Shown here: positions 8,812-16,432 of the stretch, one piece after another
How the letters are laid out: each line of letters starts with the position of its first letter
Position numbering within the stretch: position 1 is the first letter of the stretch
Source of the DNA: Planococcus halotolerans
Lineage (GTDB): Bacteria; Bacillota; Bacilli; Bacillales_A; Planococcaceae
Length of the DNA stretch: 64,000 nt
Assembly (NCBI RefSeq): GCF_003289955.1
Contig: NZ_QLZR01000005.1
Coordinates: forward strand, 1 to 64,000
Direction: 5' to 3'
Program-made: the position numbers and the translations under genes
Notes under the pieces: model-generated
Told to the model about the DNA's origin: nothing
Seen by the model: only the letters and a program-made list of their open reading frames with translations
Database searches by the model: none

Positions 8812-10941
8812 ATGGCTAAAAATGAAAAAGACCATCATCAACATCACGACGAACAAGTAGATCATAGTAAAATGGATCATTCCGAACATGTTGGGCATGT
8901 CTATCATGAAGAGCAAGTAAAAGAGGGCATCCATGACCACAGCAATCCATCTCAGAACCACGATCATCACGATCATACCGATCACAGCGGGCATGATCAC
9001 GAACACCATCATCATGGTAATTTTAAGGAGATTTTCCTGAAGTCGCTGCCGGTTGGCATCATCATTCTGATATTGTCGCCGATGATGGACATTCGGCTTC
9101 CTTTTCAATTCACCTTTCCATACTCGGACATTATTGTCGCGGTATTAGCGACCATATTGCTAATTTATGGCGGAAAACCTTTCTATCAAGGGGCAATCGC
9201 TGAATTCAAGGAAAAAGCTCCGGGCATGATGGCTTTAATTTCTTTAGGACTATCGGTTTCCTATCTGTATAGTATTTACGCAGTGCTGGCACGCTATGTA
9301 ACCGGCGAACATATCATGGATTTCTTCTTTGAATTCGCTTCCTTGCTGTTGATTATGCTTCTTGGGCACTGGATTGAAATGAAAGCTGTCGGCGAAGCAG
9401 GGGACGCGCAAAAGTCGCTCGCTGAATTAGTGCCGAAAGATGCGCATGTGGTATTGGAAGACGATTCGACCGAGACGCGTCCCGTAACCGAGTTGAAAGT
9501 CGGAGATCTGGTACGGGTCCAGGCCGGTGAAAATGTTCCGGCAGATGGCATCATCAAACGAGGAGCCTCCCGGATCAATGAAGCTCTTTTGACGGGAGAA
9601 TCTAAACCCATTGAAAAAGGAGTCGGAGACAAAGCGATCGGCGGTTCCACGAACGGTGCAGGCATCTTATACCTTGAAGTACAGGAAACCGGTGATCAAT
9701 CGTTCCTTTCTCAAGTGCAAACCTTGATTAGCGAGGCTCAAAAGCAACCTTCAAGAGCTGAAAATCTAGCACAAAAAGTAGCGGGATGGCTATTCTATGT
9801 CGCCATTGCGGCAGCTGTCATCGCGTTTGTCATTTGGCTGTTTATAGCAGATTTCCGAACCGCAGTTCTCTTTACGGTCACGACGTTGGTAATCGCTTGT
9901 CCGCATGCTCTTGGTCTTGCCATTCCGCTGGTTATTGCACGAAGCACCAGTTTGGGTGCAAGCCGCGGGTTGCTGGTGAAAGACCGGGAAGCATTGGAAC
10001 TGGCAACTAAGTCTGATGTGATGATACTGGATAAAACAGGCACCTTGACGACTGGGGAATTTAAAGTATTAAGCATGGAAATACTGGATGGCCGACATAC
10101 CGAAGCTGAAATCGCGGCCCTTATGGCTGGGATTGAAGGCGGATCGAGCCACCCAATCGCCCAATCAATCGTCCATTATGCTGAAAAACAGGGGATTCAG
10201 CCTGTCCGCTTTGATTCGATTGATGTAGTGTCGGGTGCTGGTGTGGAAGGAAGCGCCAAAGGCCGAAAATACGAATTGATCAGTCAAAAGGCATTTGGAA
10301 GGGATGTAGCGGTGGATGTTCCGAAAGGGGCCACATTAAGTATCCTGGTTGAAGACGGGAAACCGATCGGTACGGTCGCTTTAGGGGATGAATTAAAAGA
10401 AGCGAGTAAAACGCTGATACAGGCATTGAAACGTAACGGTATCCAACCGATCATGGCTACGGGTGACAATGAAACCGCTGCCCAGGGGGTGGCTGAGGAA
10501 CTGGGCATTGAATACAGAGCCAATCAATCCCCACAAGATAAATATGATTTAGTGGAATCACTGAAAAACAAAGGGCAGACTGTCATCATGGTCGGTGATG
10601 GCGTAAACGATGCACCGTCTCTTGCAATTGCAGACGTTGGTATAGCAGTCGGAGCCGGAACGCAAGTTGCGATCGATTCCGCTGATGTGATTTTGACTCA
10701 GTCGGATCCAGGGGATATTGAATCCTTTATCGAATTGGCCAACAAAACAACCAGTAAAATGAAACAAAATCTTGTGTGGGGAGCCGGTTATAACTTTATT
10801 GCCATTCCCATAGCGGCGGGTGTTCTAGCCTCCATTGGGATTACGTTGGCTCCTGCAGCAGGAGCAGTTCTGATGTCCGTGTCCACTGTTATCGTGGCTA
10901 TCAATGCGATGACATTGAAACTAAAAAGTAGAGCTGTTTAA
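8812..10941 (+). CDS. copB: Copper-translocating P1B-type ATPase, CopB class
   Basis: A 709-residue heavy-metal P-type ATPase. The N-terminal 70 residues hold 22 His in DHH/HDH runs instead of a GMxCxxC domain. The membrane metal site is C363-P-H365 (CPH), which marks the CopB (P1B-3) class rather than CPC (CopA). Other motifs: TGES, D407KTGT phosphorylation loop, SSHPIA (the HP element) and GDGVNDAP. It probably exports copper from the cytosol, and CopB enzymes are often linked with Cu(II) or Cu(I) efflux. The ATG follows GAAGGAGG. The downstream hairpins at 10970-11021 may end transcription. Confidence 0.93.
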   Translation: MAKNEKDHHQHHDEQVDHSKMDHSEHVGHVYHEEQVKEGIHDHSNPSQNHDHHDHTDHSGHDHEHHHHGNFKEIFLKSLPVGIIILILSPMMDIRLPFQFTFPYSDIIVAVLATILLIYGGKPFYQGAIAEFKEKAPGMMALISLGLSVSYLYSIYAVLARYVTGEHIMDFFFEFASLLLIMLLGHWIEMKAVGEAGDAQKSLAELVPKDAHVVLEDDSTETRPVTELKVGDLVRVQAGENVPADGIIKRGASRINEALLTGESKPIEKGVGDKAIGGSTNGAGILYLEVQETGDQSFLSQVQTLISEAQKQPSRAENLAQKVAGWLFYVAIAAAVIAFVIWLFIADFRTAVLFTVTTLVIACPHALGLAIPLVIARSTSLGASRGLLVKDREALELATKSDVMILDKTGTLTTGEFKVLSMEILDGRHTEAEIAALMAGIEGGSSHPIAQSIVHYAEKQGIQPVRFDSIDVVSGAGVEGSAKGRKYELISQKAFGRDVAVDVPKGATLSILVEDGKPIGTVALGDELKEASKTLIQALKRNGIQPIMATGDNETAAQGVAEELGIEYRANQSPQDKYDLVESLKNKGQTVIMVGDGVNDAPSLAIADVGIAVGAGTQVAIDSADVILTQSDPGDIESFIELANKTTSKMKQNLVWGAGYNFIAIPIAAGVLASIGITLAPAAGAVLMSVSTVIVAINAMTLKLKSRAV

Positions 10942-10969
10942 CTCAGTGTTTAATTGTCGTATACGAAAA

Positions 10970-11021
10970 GTGCTGCCTCCCAAAAGTTGAATTTTCTTTA
11001 ACCTTGGGGGCACAGTTTTGT
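10970..11021. other. Imperfect inverted repeat after copB; possible terminator or IS3-like end remnant
   Basis: The segments GTGCTGCCTCCCAA (10970-10983) and TTGGGGGCAC (11004-11013) face each other and are followed by AGTTTTG. They may form a weak terminator for copB. The sequence CCCAAAAGTTGAA also recalls the terminal repeats of IS3-family elements, but no transposase frame lies nearby, so that origin is only a suggestion. Confidence 0.4.
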
Positions 11022-11443
11022 ATTAGGTTAAAGTTAAAAAGAGGTTTGAATACTTTGGATAATTAAATATAGTTTTATAGTTAACATATGACGTATTATC
11101 GGAAGCTGTATAAATACAGAGTGAGAGAAAATAAGTTGTAATCAGTCTCTTCTTTCCTTGTATCTCCACAGTTATTTCATGAGACAATAAAAAGCCCCCT
11201 ATCCAAATGGTAGGGGGTACGGAATGCCTTCACAATGCCTGCTTGCCTGTGAATAGCAACTTTGAAGATAAAGCCTAGGAACAGACAACAGTCCGGTTTA
11301 TTGATACTTCGATTATTAATTAGACAGAGAACCTTTATAATGCTCGCTGCAAGGTAAGCCTAACACCGAAAGAGATTAATACCTATCAAAGGGACTCAGA
11401 ATTGCATGAAAAATTAGATGGAATTCAGAACTGAAGAAATCAG
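11022..11443. other. Intergenic region between copB and ctaB
   Basis: About 420 bases with several short broken frames and no ribosome-binding-site-led gene. It contains a leftward hairpin at 11189-11217. It forms the junction between the copper block and the respiratory assembly genes, and may be a scar of an insertion. Confidence 0.4.
11189..11217 (-). terminator. Leftward intrinsic terminator
   Basis: A stem CCCCCTA (11195-11201) / TAGGGGG (11211-11217) is followed, reading leftward, by CTTTTTATTG. It would be a second, distal terminator for the leftward ctaB transcript. Confidence 0.6.
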
Positions 11444-11489
11444 AAGAAGACCTCCATCCGGTGAAAAATCACTGGCTGGAGGTCTTCTT
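11444..11489 (-). terminator. Terminator of ctaB
   Basis: A long stem AAGAAGACCTCCA (11444-11456) / TGGAGGTCTTCTT (11477-11489), with an inner CCGGTGA/TCACTGG pairing, lies directly past the ctaB stop. The following leftward tract is only moderately T-rich. Confidence 0.75.
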
Positions 11490-11507
11490 TGGTATACCGT
11501 AAGTTCA

Positions 11508-12404
11508 TCAAATGGCAGCAAGGATCAAACCGATCGAAGCGTATATGATGACGGTGAAGAATACGCCCATCATATGCACCAAGGAAAAAAAGAACATTTT
11601 ATTGGCCCAGGCCACGATTCCCAATTCGCGGGAGCCGAAAAGACTGAGTGCCAGCCACATAAGGCCTAAGAGCAATGACACCAAAGTCAGGCCAAGGCTG
11701 AGCGGCAGGAACAAAAAGCTGGAGAGCACGAGTAAAACCAAATAAATATTGCTTTGGAGATAAGTGCGCTTTGCGCCTTTGGCGACTGGAAGCATCGGGA
11801 TATTCGCTGCTGCATAATCTTTCTGTTTGCGGATGGCGATTGCATAGAAATGTGGCATCTGCCAAATCACCATGATCAAAAACAGGGCCCAGCACGCTGG
11901 ATGCCAAATATCCGGGGCTACCGCGGCCCAGCCGATTAAAGGAGGCATAGCGCCCGAAATGCTGCCAACTTCGGTATTCCAGATGGTATAGCGTTTTGTC
12001 CACATCGTATACGGGACCACATAAAAAAAGACTCCTAAAAATCCGAGCAGGGACGCTAACGGCGAAGCGAGGTACAGCAGGATCAATCCGATAACCAAAA
12101 ACAGGCTTGCCGCTATTGCCACTTTCTTGATCGAAATGGCGCCAGTCACTGTCGGCCGTGATTTCGTCCGTGCCATGATAGCATCGATGTCGCGGTCATA
12201 AATGTTATTGAATGAACCTGAAGCGGCAATAATGGCGGTTGTTCCTAAAAACGCTAAGATGATATTTCCGATATTATCGATAAAACTGTATTCATACGTA
12301 TATAAAGCGAGCATCAATCCGGCGGCCATCGGAATCAGGTTCGACTTGATGATCCCCGTTTTCACCACTTGAGCCCATAATTTTTTTTGCGATTGCTTTT
12401 TCAT
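11508..12404 (-). CDS. ctaB: Protohaem IX farnesyltransferase (haem O synthase) CtaB
   Basis: Integral membrane prenyltransferase of 298 residues that converts haem B to haem O for cytochrome oxidases. The UbiA-type motif N-x-x-x-D-x-x-x-D is present as NNIYDRDID followed by ARTKSRP, and a second conserved loop reads WNTEVGSISGAMPP. About eight or nine hydrophobic segments are visible. I chose the ATG at 12404 because GGAG lies 11 bases upstream; an ATG 27 bases earlier lacks a site. Next to it are CtaG and a DUF2243 protein, so this is an oxidase-assembly group, although no oxidase subunit gene is in the window. Confidence 0.94.
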   Translation of the reverse strand: MKKQSQKKLWAQVVKTGIIKSNLIPMAAGLMLALYTYEYSFIDNIGNIILAFLGTTAIIAASGSFNNIYDRDIDAIMARTKSRPTVTGAISIKKVAIAASLFLVIGLILLYLASPLASLLGFLGVFFYVVPYTMWTKRYTIWNTEVGSISGAMPPLIGWAAVAPDIWHPACWALFLIMVIWQMPHFYAIAIRKQKDYAAANIPMLPVAKGAKRTYLQSNIYLVLLVLSSFLFLPLSLGLTLVSLLLGLMWLALSLFGSRELGIVAWANKMFFFSLVHMMGVFFTVIIYASIGLILAAI

Positions 12405-12581
12405 TGTACTTAAATCTCCTCTTATAGCCACAGAATTACTATAACCCAGCGGACAAGGGGAGCTCCATCATTTTCGCTCTTTTATGGATATTAATTTGAA
12501 CATTTTAAGTCTATTTGCTCAAATCGTGAAGTTTAAAGGTCATTAGAAAAAATGCATCTTATCTCTTTTATGCAGGAACAA

Positions 12582-13364
12582 TTATTTTATAAATGAAGGC
12601 TCACGCTTCGCGGTCGATTTATACCAATGCCAGCAAAGGTAAAAAATCAGAACGGCATCGATCAAGTCTCCGCCATAATACATCAGCATGCTGCCTGCCT
12701 CGGCTTCAGTTCGCGGTACGCCTTCCGGAGGAGTAGCATAAAGAGTTTTTGCCAGAATCTTATGTCCTGCCAAGGCGACGATCAATACGATGGAGCGGTA
12801 CAGGAAACTGAAGCGATGCGGCGTGACATCAAAATAGACGATGGAAACCGTAAACAGATAACCCGCCAAAAAGATGTGCAGGTGGATCACCGCGTAAAGG
12901 AAGGCAGACTCATGCATTAAATGATACAGACTGGTCAGGTAAAGTACATACAAACCGCCGATATTCAGTAAAGCTGCAGTCACAGGATGGTTTATTAGCC
13001 GGAACGGCGGATTTTTCAGCACAGCCATCACTGTTCTGGCGGCGGATATATTCAAGGTGCGCAATAAAAGCGTCATCGGACAAGACATTGCAATCAGGAG
13101 CGGTGCAAGCATCCCGAGAAGCAGATGGACTGCCATATGCATCCGGAAATCCACATGAGCCTGCTCAGCCAGAGGACCCACCAAAGCGGCGGTTGCACTG
13201 ATTATTCCGAAGCTCCAAAAAACGATCCGTTGCAAGGGCCAATTTCGGTATTTTTGATTGCTAAAGTAAACCGCAGCCAAATAGGGTGAAATCCCGAGCA
13301 AAGCTATCAATAGAAATAAAGGCAGAAATCCTCCTGAATCCATTAAAGCGTGATTATCATGCAT
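12582..13364 (-). CDS. ctaG: Cytochrome c oxidase assembly protein CtaG (caa3 type)
   Basis: A 260-residue, roughly seven-helix membrane protein of the Bacillus CtaG (caa3_CtaG) family, which is needed for assembly of the caa3 oxidase CuA or CuB centre. His-rich motifs in membrane segments such as HMAVHLLLGM and HLHIFLAGYL agree with the family. The ATG at 13364 overlaps the end of the DUF2243 gene by 8 bases (sequence ATGCATGA), showing translational coupling. A longer frame starts upstream inside that gene and is unlikely. The nearby copper genes fit a role in copper delivery to the oxidase, but that link is inference. Confidence 0.88.
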   Translation of the reverse strand: MHDNHALMDSGGFLPLFLLIALLGISPYLAAVYFSNQKYRNWPLQRIVFWSFGIISATAALVGPLAEQAHVDFRMHMAVHLLLGMLAPLLIAMSCPMTLLLRTLNISAARTVMAVLKNPPFRLINHPVTAALLNIGGLYVLYLTSLYHLMHESAFLYAVIHLHIFLAGYLFTVSIVYFDVTPHRFSFLYRSIVLIVALAGHKILAKTLYATPPEGVPRTEAEAGSMLMYYGGDLIDAVLIFYLCWHWYKSTAKREPSFIK

Positions 13365-13869
13365 GGGAATTGCCTGCTTTCTTCCTCTTTGCAATCCGGG
13401 TCTGTGAAAGGATGAACAGGCCAATTGCTATAAAAATGACCGCGCTAATATTCCAAACCAGATCATATGGCAGAATGTCGACTCCATACCTAATTTGGTG
13501 CAGATTCAGCACTTTATGATGGATCAAGCCGTCAAAAAGCTGGAACGATCCGGCTCCCAGGAACGCAGCACCCGTCCACTTTACAGGCCATAATGCATTT
13601 CGCCGCCGCAGATCCGAGAGCATAAAGAGCGAGAAGATGGCGGCAAACCAGGCAAAGGAATTCAGCAAACCGTCGGAAAGAATGCCGATTCGGGTCGTCG
13701 CCAAATCATAAAAATGATGCCATTGCAGCAATTGATGAAAAAATACTTCATCCATAAACGCGATGAGCCCGATGCCAAACAGCAGCCCCGACCAGAAGTT
13801 GCGGCTGCTGTAGAGAACCTGATTGCCTGCGAATCCATTAGAGGTTAAATTTGTCCGATTGACCGCCAT
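13357..13869 (-). CDS. DUF2243 membrane protein
   Basis: A 170-residue protein with four predicted membrane helices and the DUF2243 features GxGLIAFMDEVFFHQLLQWHHFYD and DGLLNSFAW. The His-rich HQLLQWHHFYD helix may hold a metal or haem, but the family has no proven function. The ATG at 13869 follows AAAGGAGG. It is the first gene of a coupled pair with ctaG, an arrangement seen in other Bacillales, which suggests a role in respiratory chain assembly. Confidence 0.85.
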   Translation of the reverse strand: MAVNRTNLTSNGFAGNQVLYSSRNFWSGLLFGIGLIAFMDEVFFHQLLQWHHFYDLATTRIGILSDGLLNSFAWFAAIFSLFMLSDLRRRNALWPVKWTGAAFLGAGSFQLFDGLIHHKVLNLHQIRYGVDILPYDLVWNISAVIFIAIGLFILSQTRIAKRKKAGNSHA

Positions 13870-13973
13870 CGAATTCCTCCTTTACGCAAATTATCTTCAT
13901 GTATTTTGTATCACACTTACCCGGATTTTCCATTTGTTAAGCGGATTGATGAAACGGGCTTCTAACGCAAATA

Positions 13974-14018
13974 AAAACGGAGAAAAGAGGCTCGCAACAA
14001 GCTTCTTTTCTCCGTTTT
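13974..14018. terminator. Bidirectional terminator past ytoQ
   Basis: A near-perfect stem of about 17 bp (AAAACGGAGAAAAGAGGCT / AGCTTCTTTTCTCCGTTTT) with a short loop. It follows the stop of the leftward ytoQ gene by 10 bases and has T-rich flanks on both sides. Confidence 0.85.
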
Positions 14019-14027
14019 ATTTGAAAT

Positions 14028-14468
14028 CTATTCGACAATATAAGCCAGGGCTTTTATCGCCTGATCGCATGTTTCCACCGTCGCATTTGCTTTAGCGGAT
14101 AATTCTTTCAGCGGGTGGTGCAATTTTTCCGGACGGATGATGATGACCGGCTTGCCGACTGCAAGTGCGGCACTGGCGTCCATCGCGGTGTTCCATTGTT
14201 TATACTGCTCGCCGAACAGCGCGATAACCAGATCGGCTTTGTGCATCAGTACACTTGTCCGCAGATTATTGAAGTTCGAGGCGGCGGCATCTTTATAGAC
14301 CGCGCCAGGCTGTTCCCCAAGAATTTCTTCGCCGATATTATCGGAACGGTCATGATTTTCCATCGGACCGACAAAATCAAACGGCAGATCGAGTGCCAAA
14401 GATTTCTTTTTGATTTCGTCGCGCCACGTACTGTGAATTTCTCCTGCAAGATAAACTGTCAGTCTCAT
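14028..14468 (-). CDS. ytoQ: YtoQ family protein
   Basis: A 146-residue cytosolic protein of the YtoQ family, which has a Rossmann-like fold related to nucleoside 2-deoxyribosyltransferases. Visible family features include VYLAGEIHSTWR at the N-terminus, FVGPMENHDRSD, and a central ADLVIALFGEQYKQWN. The last segment resembles the ligand-binding strand of that superfamily. The ATG follows TTTTGGAGGG. Substrate and reaction are unknown. Confidence 0.88.
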   Translation of the reverse strand: MRLTVYLAGEIHSTWRDEIKKKSLALDLPFDFVGPMENHDRSDNIGEEILGEQPGAVYKDAAASNFNNLRTSVLMHKADLVIALFGEQYKQWNTAMDASAALAVGKPVIIIRPEKLHHPLKELSAKANATVETCDQAIKALAYIVE

Positions 14469-14527
14469 GATTCACCCTCCAAAACCCATTTCTTTCAGTT
14501 TACCATATTTTCAGAAAGGGATTGGAA

Positions 14528-14749
14528 TCAGACAATCATGCGGTCTTTTTTGATGACGGGAATGACTGAAAGCACATTCTCCATCTTGAAAGTACGCTTT
14601 TCTTTCCGCAAAAAGCAATACGCCTGAAACGTTTCGCCGCTCACTTTCAGGATTTTAATCCGGCGTTTGCTGATGCCCCCGTCATTCGCCATATACATCA
14701 TATCGACAAGCTGCTGATACTTAAAAGCCTTCAGGATCTGTGCTTTCAT
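14528..14749 (-). CDS. Small WYL-domain-like protein
   Basis: A 73-residue protein starting at an ATG behind AAGGAGGG. The pattern MYMANDGGISKRRIKIL followed by FQAYCFLRKEKRTF and ENVLSVIPV matches the core of a WYL domain (an SH3-like ligand-binding barrel often fused to transcription factors). No helix-turn-helix is present. Stand-alone short WYL-like proteins occur in Bacillales, with unknown function. The gene precedes the hairpin-rich region at 14.8-15.1 kb on the opposite side of sbcD. Confidence 0.65.
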   Translation of the reverse strand: MKAQILKAFKYQQLVDMMYMANDGGISKRRIKILKVSGETFQAYCFLRKEKRTFKMENVLSVIPVIKKDRMIV

Positions 14750-14789
14750 TTCATTTCCCTCCTTGGATTTAATTTTCTAGATAATAAAG

Positions 14790-14975
14790 GTGACTTTGCA
14801 TATCGCTTCGGCGCTTTGGACAAGGGCAAAGATTATGCTCCTGCGCAAGCTCGTCGCAAAGGAGGCGCCATCTTCGTTTGGCGCACCTTGCCTCCCGCAA
14901 TAAGCCGAGAAGATCACTCGTCTTCTGCCCGGTCGGCATTCGCCTGCTCCGGAGCCGCGCCATCGCTGAGAAAAC
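14790..14975. repeat. Hairpin-rich intergenic element
   Basis: Contains nested inverted repeats GGAGGC / GCCTCC with GCGCCA / TGGCGC inside (14861-14895), and GCCGA-GAAGA / TCTTC-TCGGC (14904-14937). The local GC content is visibly higher than in the flanks. A 64-codon leftward frame crosses it but is Arg/Cys-rich and has no ribosome binding site, so it is more likely a structured or repeated element than a gene. Confidence 0.6.
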
Positions 14976-15006
14976 AGCTATGACTGAAAAGTATCTAAGA
15001 TATGGA

Positions 15007-15121
15007 GCAAAACAGCGAAGACGCCCAGGGGACCAAGCGAAGTGCTGAGATCCACTCGGGCGAAGTGCAACGAGTCCGAGTTAGCTCAGCGCGAGCCCCC
15101 AGGCAAGCGCAGCTGTTTTGC
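15007..15121. repeat. 115-bp nested palindromic element
   Basis: The outer arms GCAAAACAGC (15007-15016) and GCTGTTTTGC (15112-15121) are perfect. Inside are GCTGAG (15044-15049) / CTCAGC (15085-15090) and ACTCGG (15054-15059) / CCGAGT (15076-15081). The whole segment could fold as one long hairpin in RNA or a cruciform. It shares the word AACAGCGAAG with the element at 45.7 kb. Confidence 0.7.
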
Positions 15122-15149
15122 GGAATATCGTTTTACTAGATATATTTAA

Positions 15150-15178
15150 TTCAATAGAACGCTTGTTCTCATTATAAA
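15150..15178 (+). promoter_or_regulatory. Promoter of sbcDC with LexA-type SOS box
   Basis: AGAACGCTTGTTCT (15156-15169) is a perfect dyad of the GAAC-N4-GTTC type, the core of the Gram-positive LexA (DinR) box CGAACNNNNGTTCG. It sits between a weak -35-like TTCAAT (15150-15155) and a -10-like TATAAA (15173-15178) with 17 bases between them. The outer C/G of the consensus is replaced by A/T. LexA bound here would cover the promoter. Confidence 0.75.
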
Positions 15179-15265
15179 CCAAATTACCCCCTAAAACAAC
15201 TAAACAGAATCGTGTATAATGGAACGAACATATATTCTTTTCAGAGCAAAGAGAGGAGCAATACC

Positions 15266-16432
15266 ATGAAAATATTTCACACGGCCGATTGGCATTTAGG
15301 GAAGCTCATCCAAGGGATTTACATGACAGAAGAACAGCGTTACGCGCTGCAGCAATTTATAGATGCTATTAAAACAGAGAAGCCGGATGCGGTGATTATC
15401 GCGGGAGATTTGTACGACCGCGCAGTGCCTCCGACAGATGCAGTCAATTTGCTTGATGAACTGCTTGCGAAAATTGTTCTTGAGCTTGAGACGCCGGTGC
15501 TGGCAGTCGCCGGCAACCACGACAGCCCGGGGCGCCTGAATTTTGGCAGCCGACTGATGAAGGATAAAGGCATTCACATCGCCGGCCATGTTCAGAAAGA
15601 TCCTCAGCCGGTCGTGCTTGAAGACGAACACGGGGAAGTTCATTTCCACCTGGTGCCGTATACCGACCCGTCGATGGTCCGTTATATTTTCGATGACCCG
15701 GCAATTCGCACGCATGATGACGCACTCCAGGCCATCACCGCGAACATCAAATCAAACTGGAAAAGGTCAGCGCGCCACGTTTTTGTGGGCCATGCATTTG
15801 TGACTTCTCACGGTGAACAGGAAGATAATACGAGTGATTCCGAGCGTCCGCTGGCGATCGGGGGAGCGGAGCATGTCAGCGCCGCCCATTTGGAAGATTT
15901 CCATTACTCGGCGCTTGGCCACTTGCATAAAGCCCATTTTGTGCGCAATGAAACCATCCGTTACTCCGGATCGCCATTGAAATATTCAATTTCGGAAGAA
16001 CATCATCAAAAAGGATATTTAGTGGTTGAGTTGGATGCTGACGGAAATGCGACAGTTGAAAAAAGGCTGTTGGAACCGCGCCGCAATATGCGCCGGGTGG
16101 AAGGCACAATTGATGAGATTCTTCGCCGTGAAGTGAGTGAGGATTTTGTATTCGTAACTTTGCTGGACGATGCGCCCGTTCTATTCCCAATGGAGAAAGT
16201 GCGTTCCGTCTATCCGAACGCGATGCATGTCGAACGCAAGAACTTCATCCGTGAAAAAGCGGAAAGCAACGGCCAATCACGGCAGAAGATGGATTCCCTG
16301 TCTTTATTCCATGCTTTCTATGAAGAAGTGAAAGGCGAAGCAGCGTCGGATGAAACTGCGGCGATTTTTGAAGAAGTGCTGCAGGAATTCCTGCAGGAAG
16401 AGCCTGCTGAGAAAGAAGAGGTGAAAGCATGA
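15266..16432 (+). CDS. sbcD: Exonuclease subunit SbcD
   Basis: Nuclease subunit of the SbcCD (Mre11-Rad50 type) complex that opens hairpins and processes double-strand ends. Metallophosphoesterase motifs are in order: DWHLGK near the N-terminus, GDLYDR, GNHDSP, GHAF and GHLHKAH. Length is 388 aa, normal for the family. The ATG at 15266 follows GAGAGGAG; a longer frame upstream is not supported. The stop overlaps the sbcC start by 4 bases. A LexA-type box upstream suggests damage induction. The hairpin-rich DNA just upstream is a potential SbcCD substrate, a coincidence worth noting. Confidence 0.96.
   Translation: MKIFHTADWHLGKLIQGIYMTEEQRYALQQFIDAIKTEKPDAVIIAGDLYDRAVPPTDAVNLLDELLAKIVLELETPVLAVAGNHDSPGRLNFGSRLMKDKGIHIAGHVQKDPQPVVLEDEHGEVHFHLVPYTDPSMVRYIFDDPAIRTHDDALQAITANIKSNWKRSARHVFVGHAFVTSHGEQEDNTSDSERPLAIGGAEHVSAAHLEDFHYSALGHLHKAHFVRNETIRYSGSPLKYSISEEHHQKGYLVVELDADGNATVEKRLLEPRRNMRRVEGTIDEILRREVSEDFVFVTLLDDAPVLFPMEKVRSVYPNAMHVERKNFIREKAESNGQSRQKMDSLSLFHAFYEEVKGEAASDETAAIFEEVLQEFLQEEPAEKEEVKA

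Noticed and set aside
14115-14627. Rightward 170-codon frame opposite ytoQ
   Set aside because: No ribosome binding site; ytoQ on the other strand is a clear family member.
14769-14963. Leftward 64-codon Arg/Cys-rich frame
   Set aside because: No ribosome site, high GC compared with the flanks, and it follows nested hairpins.
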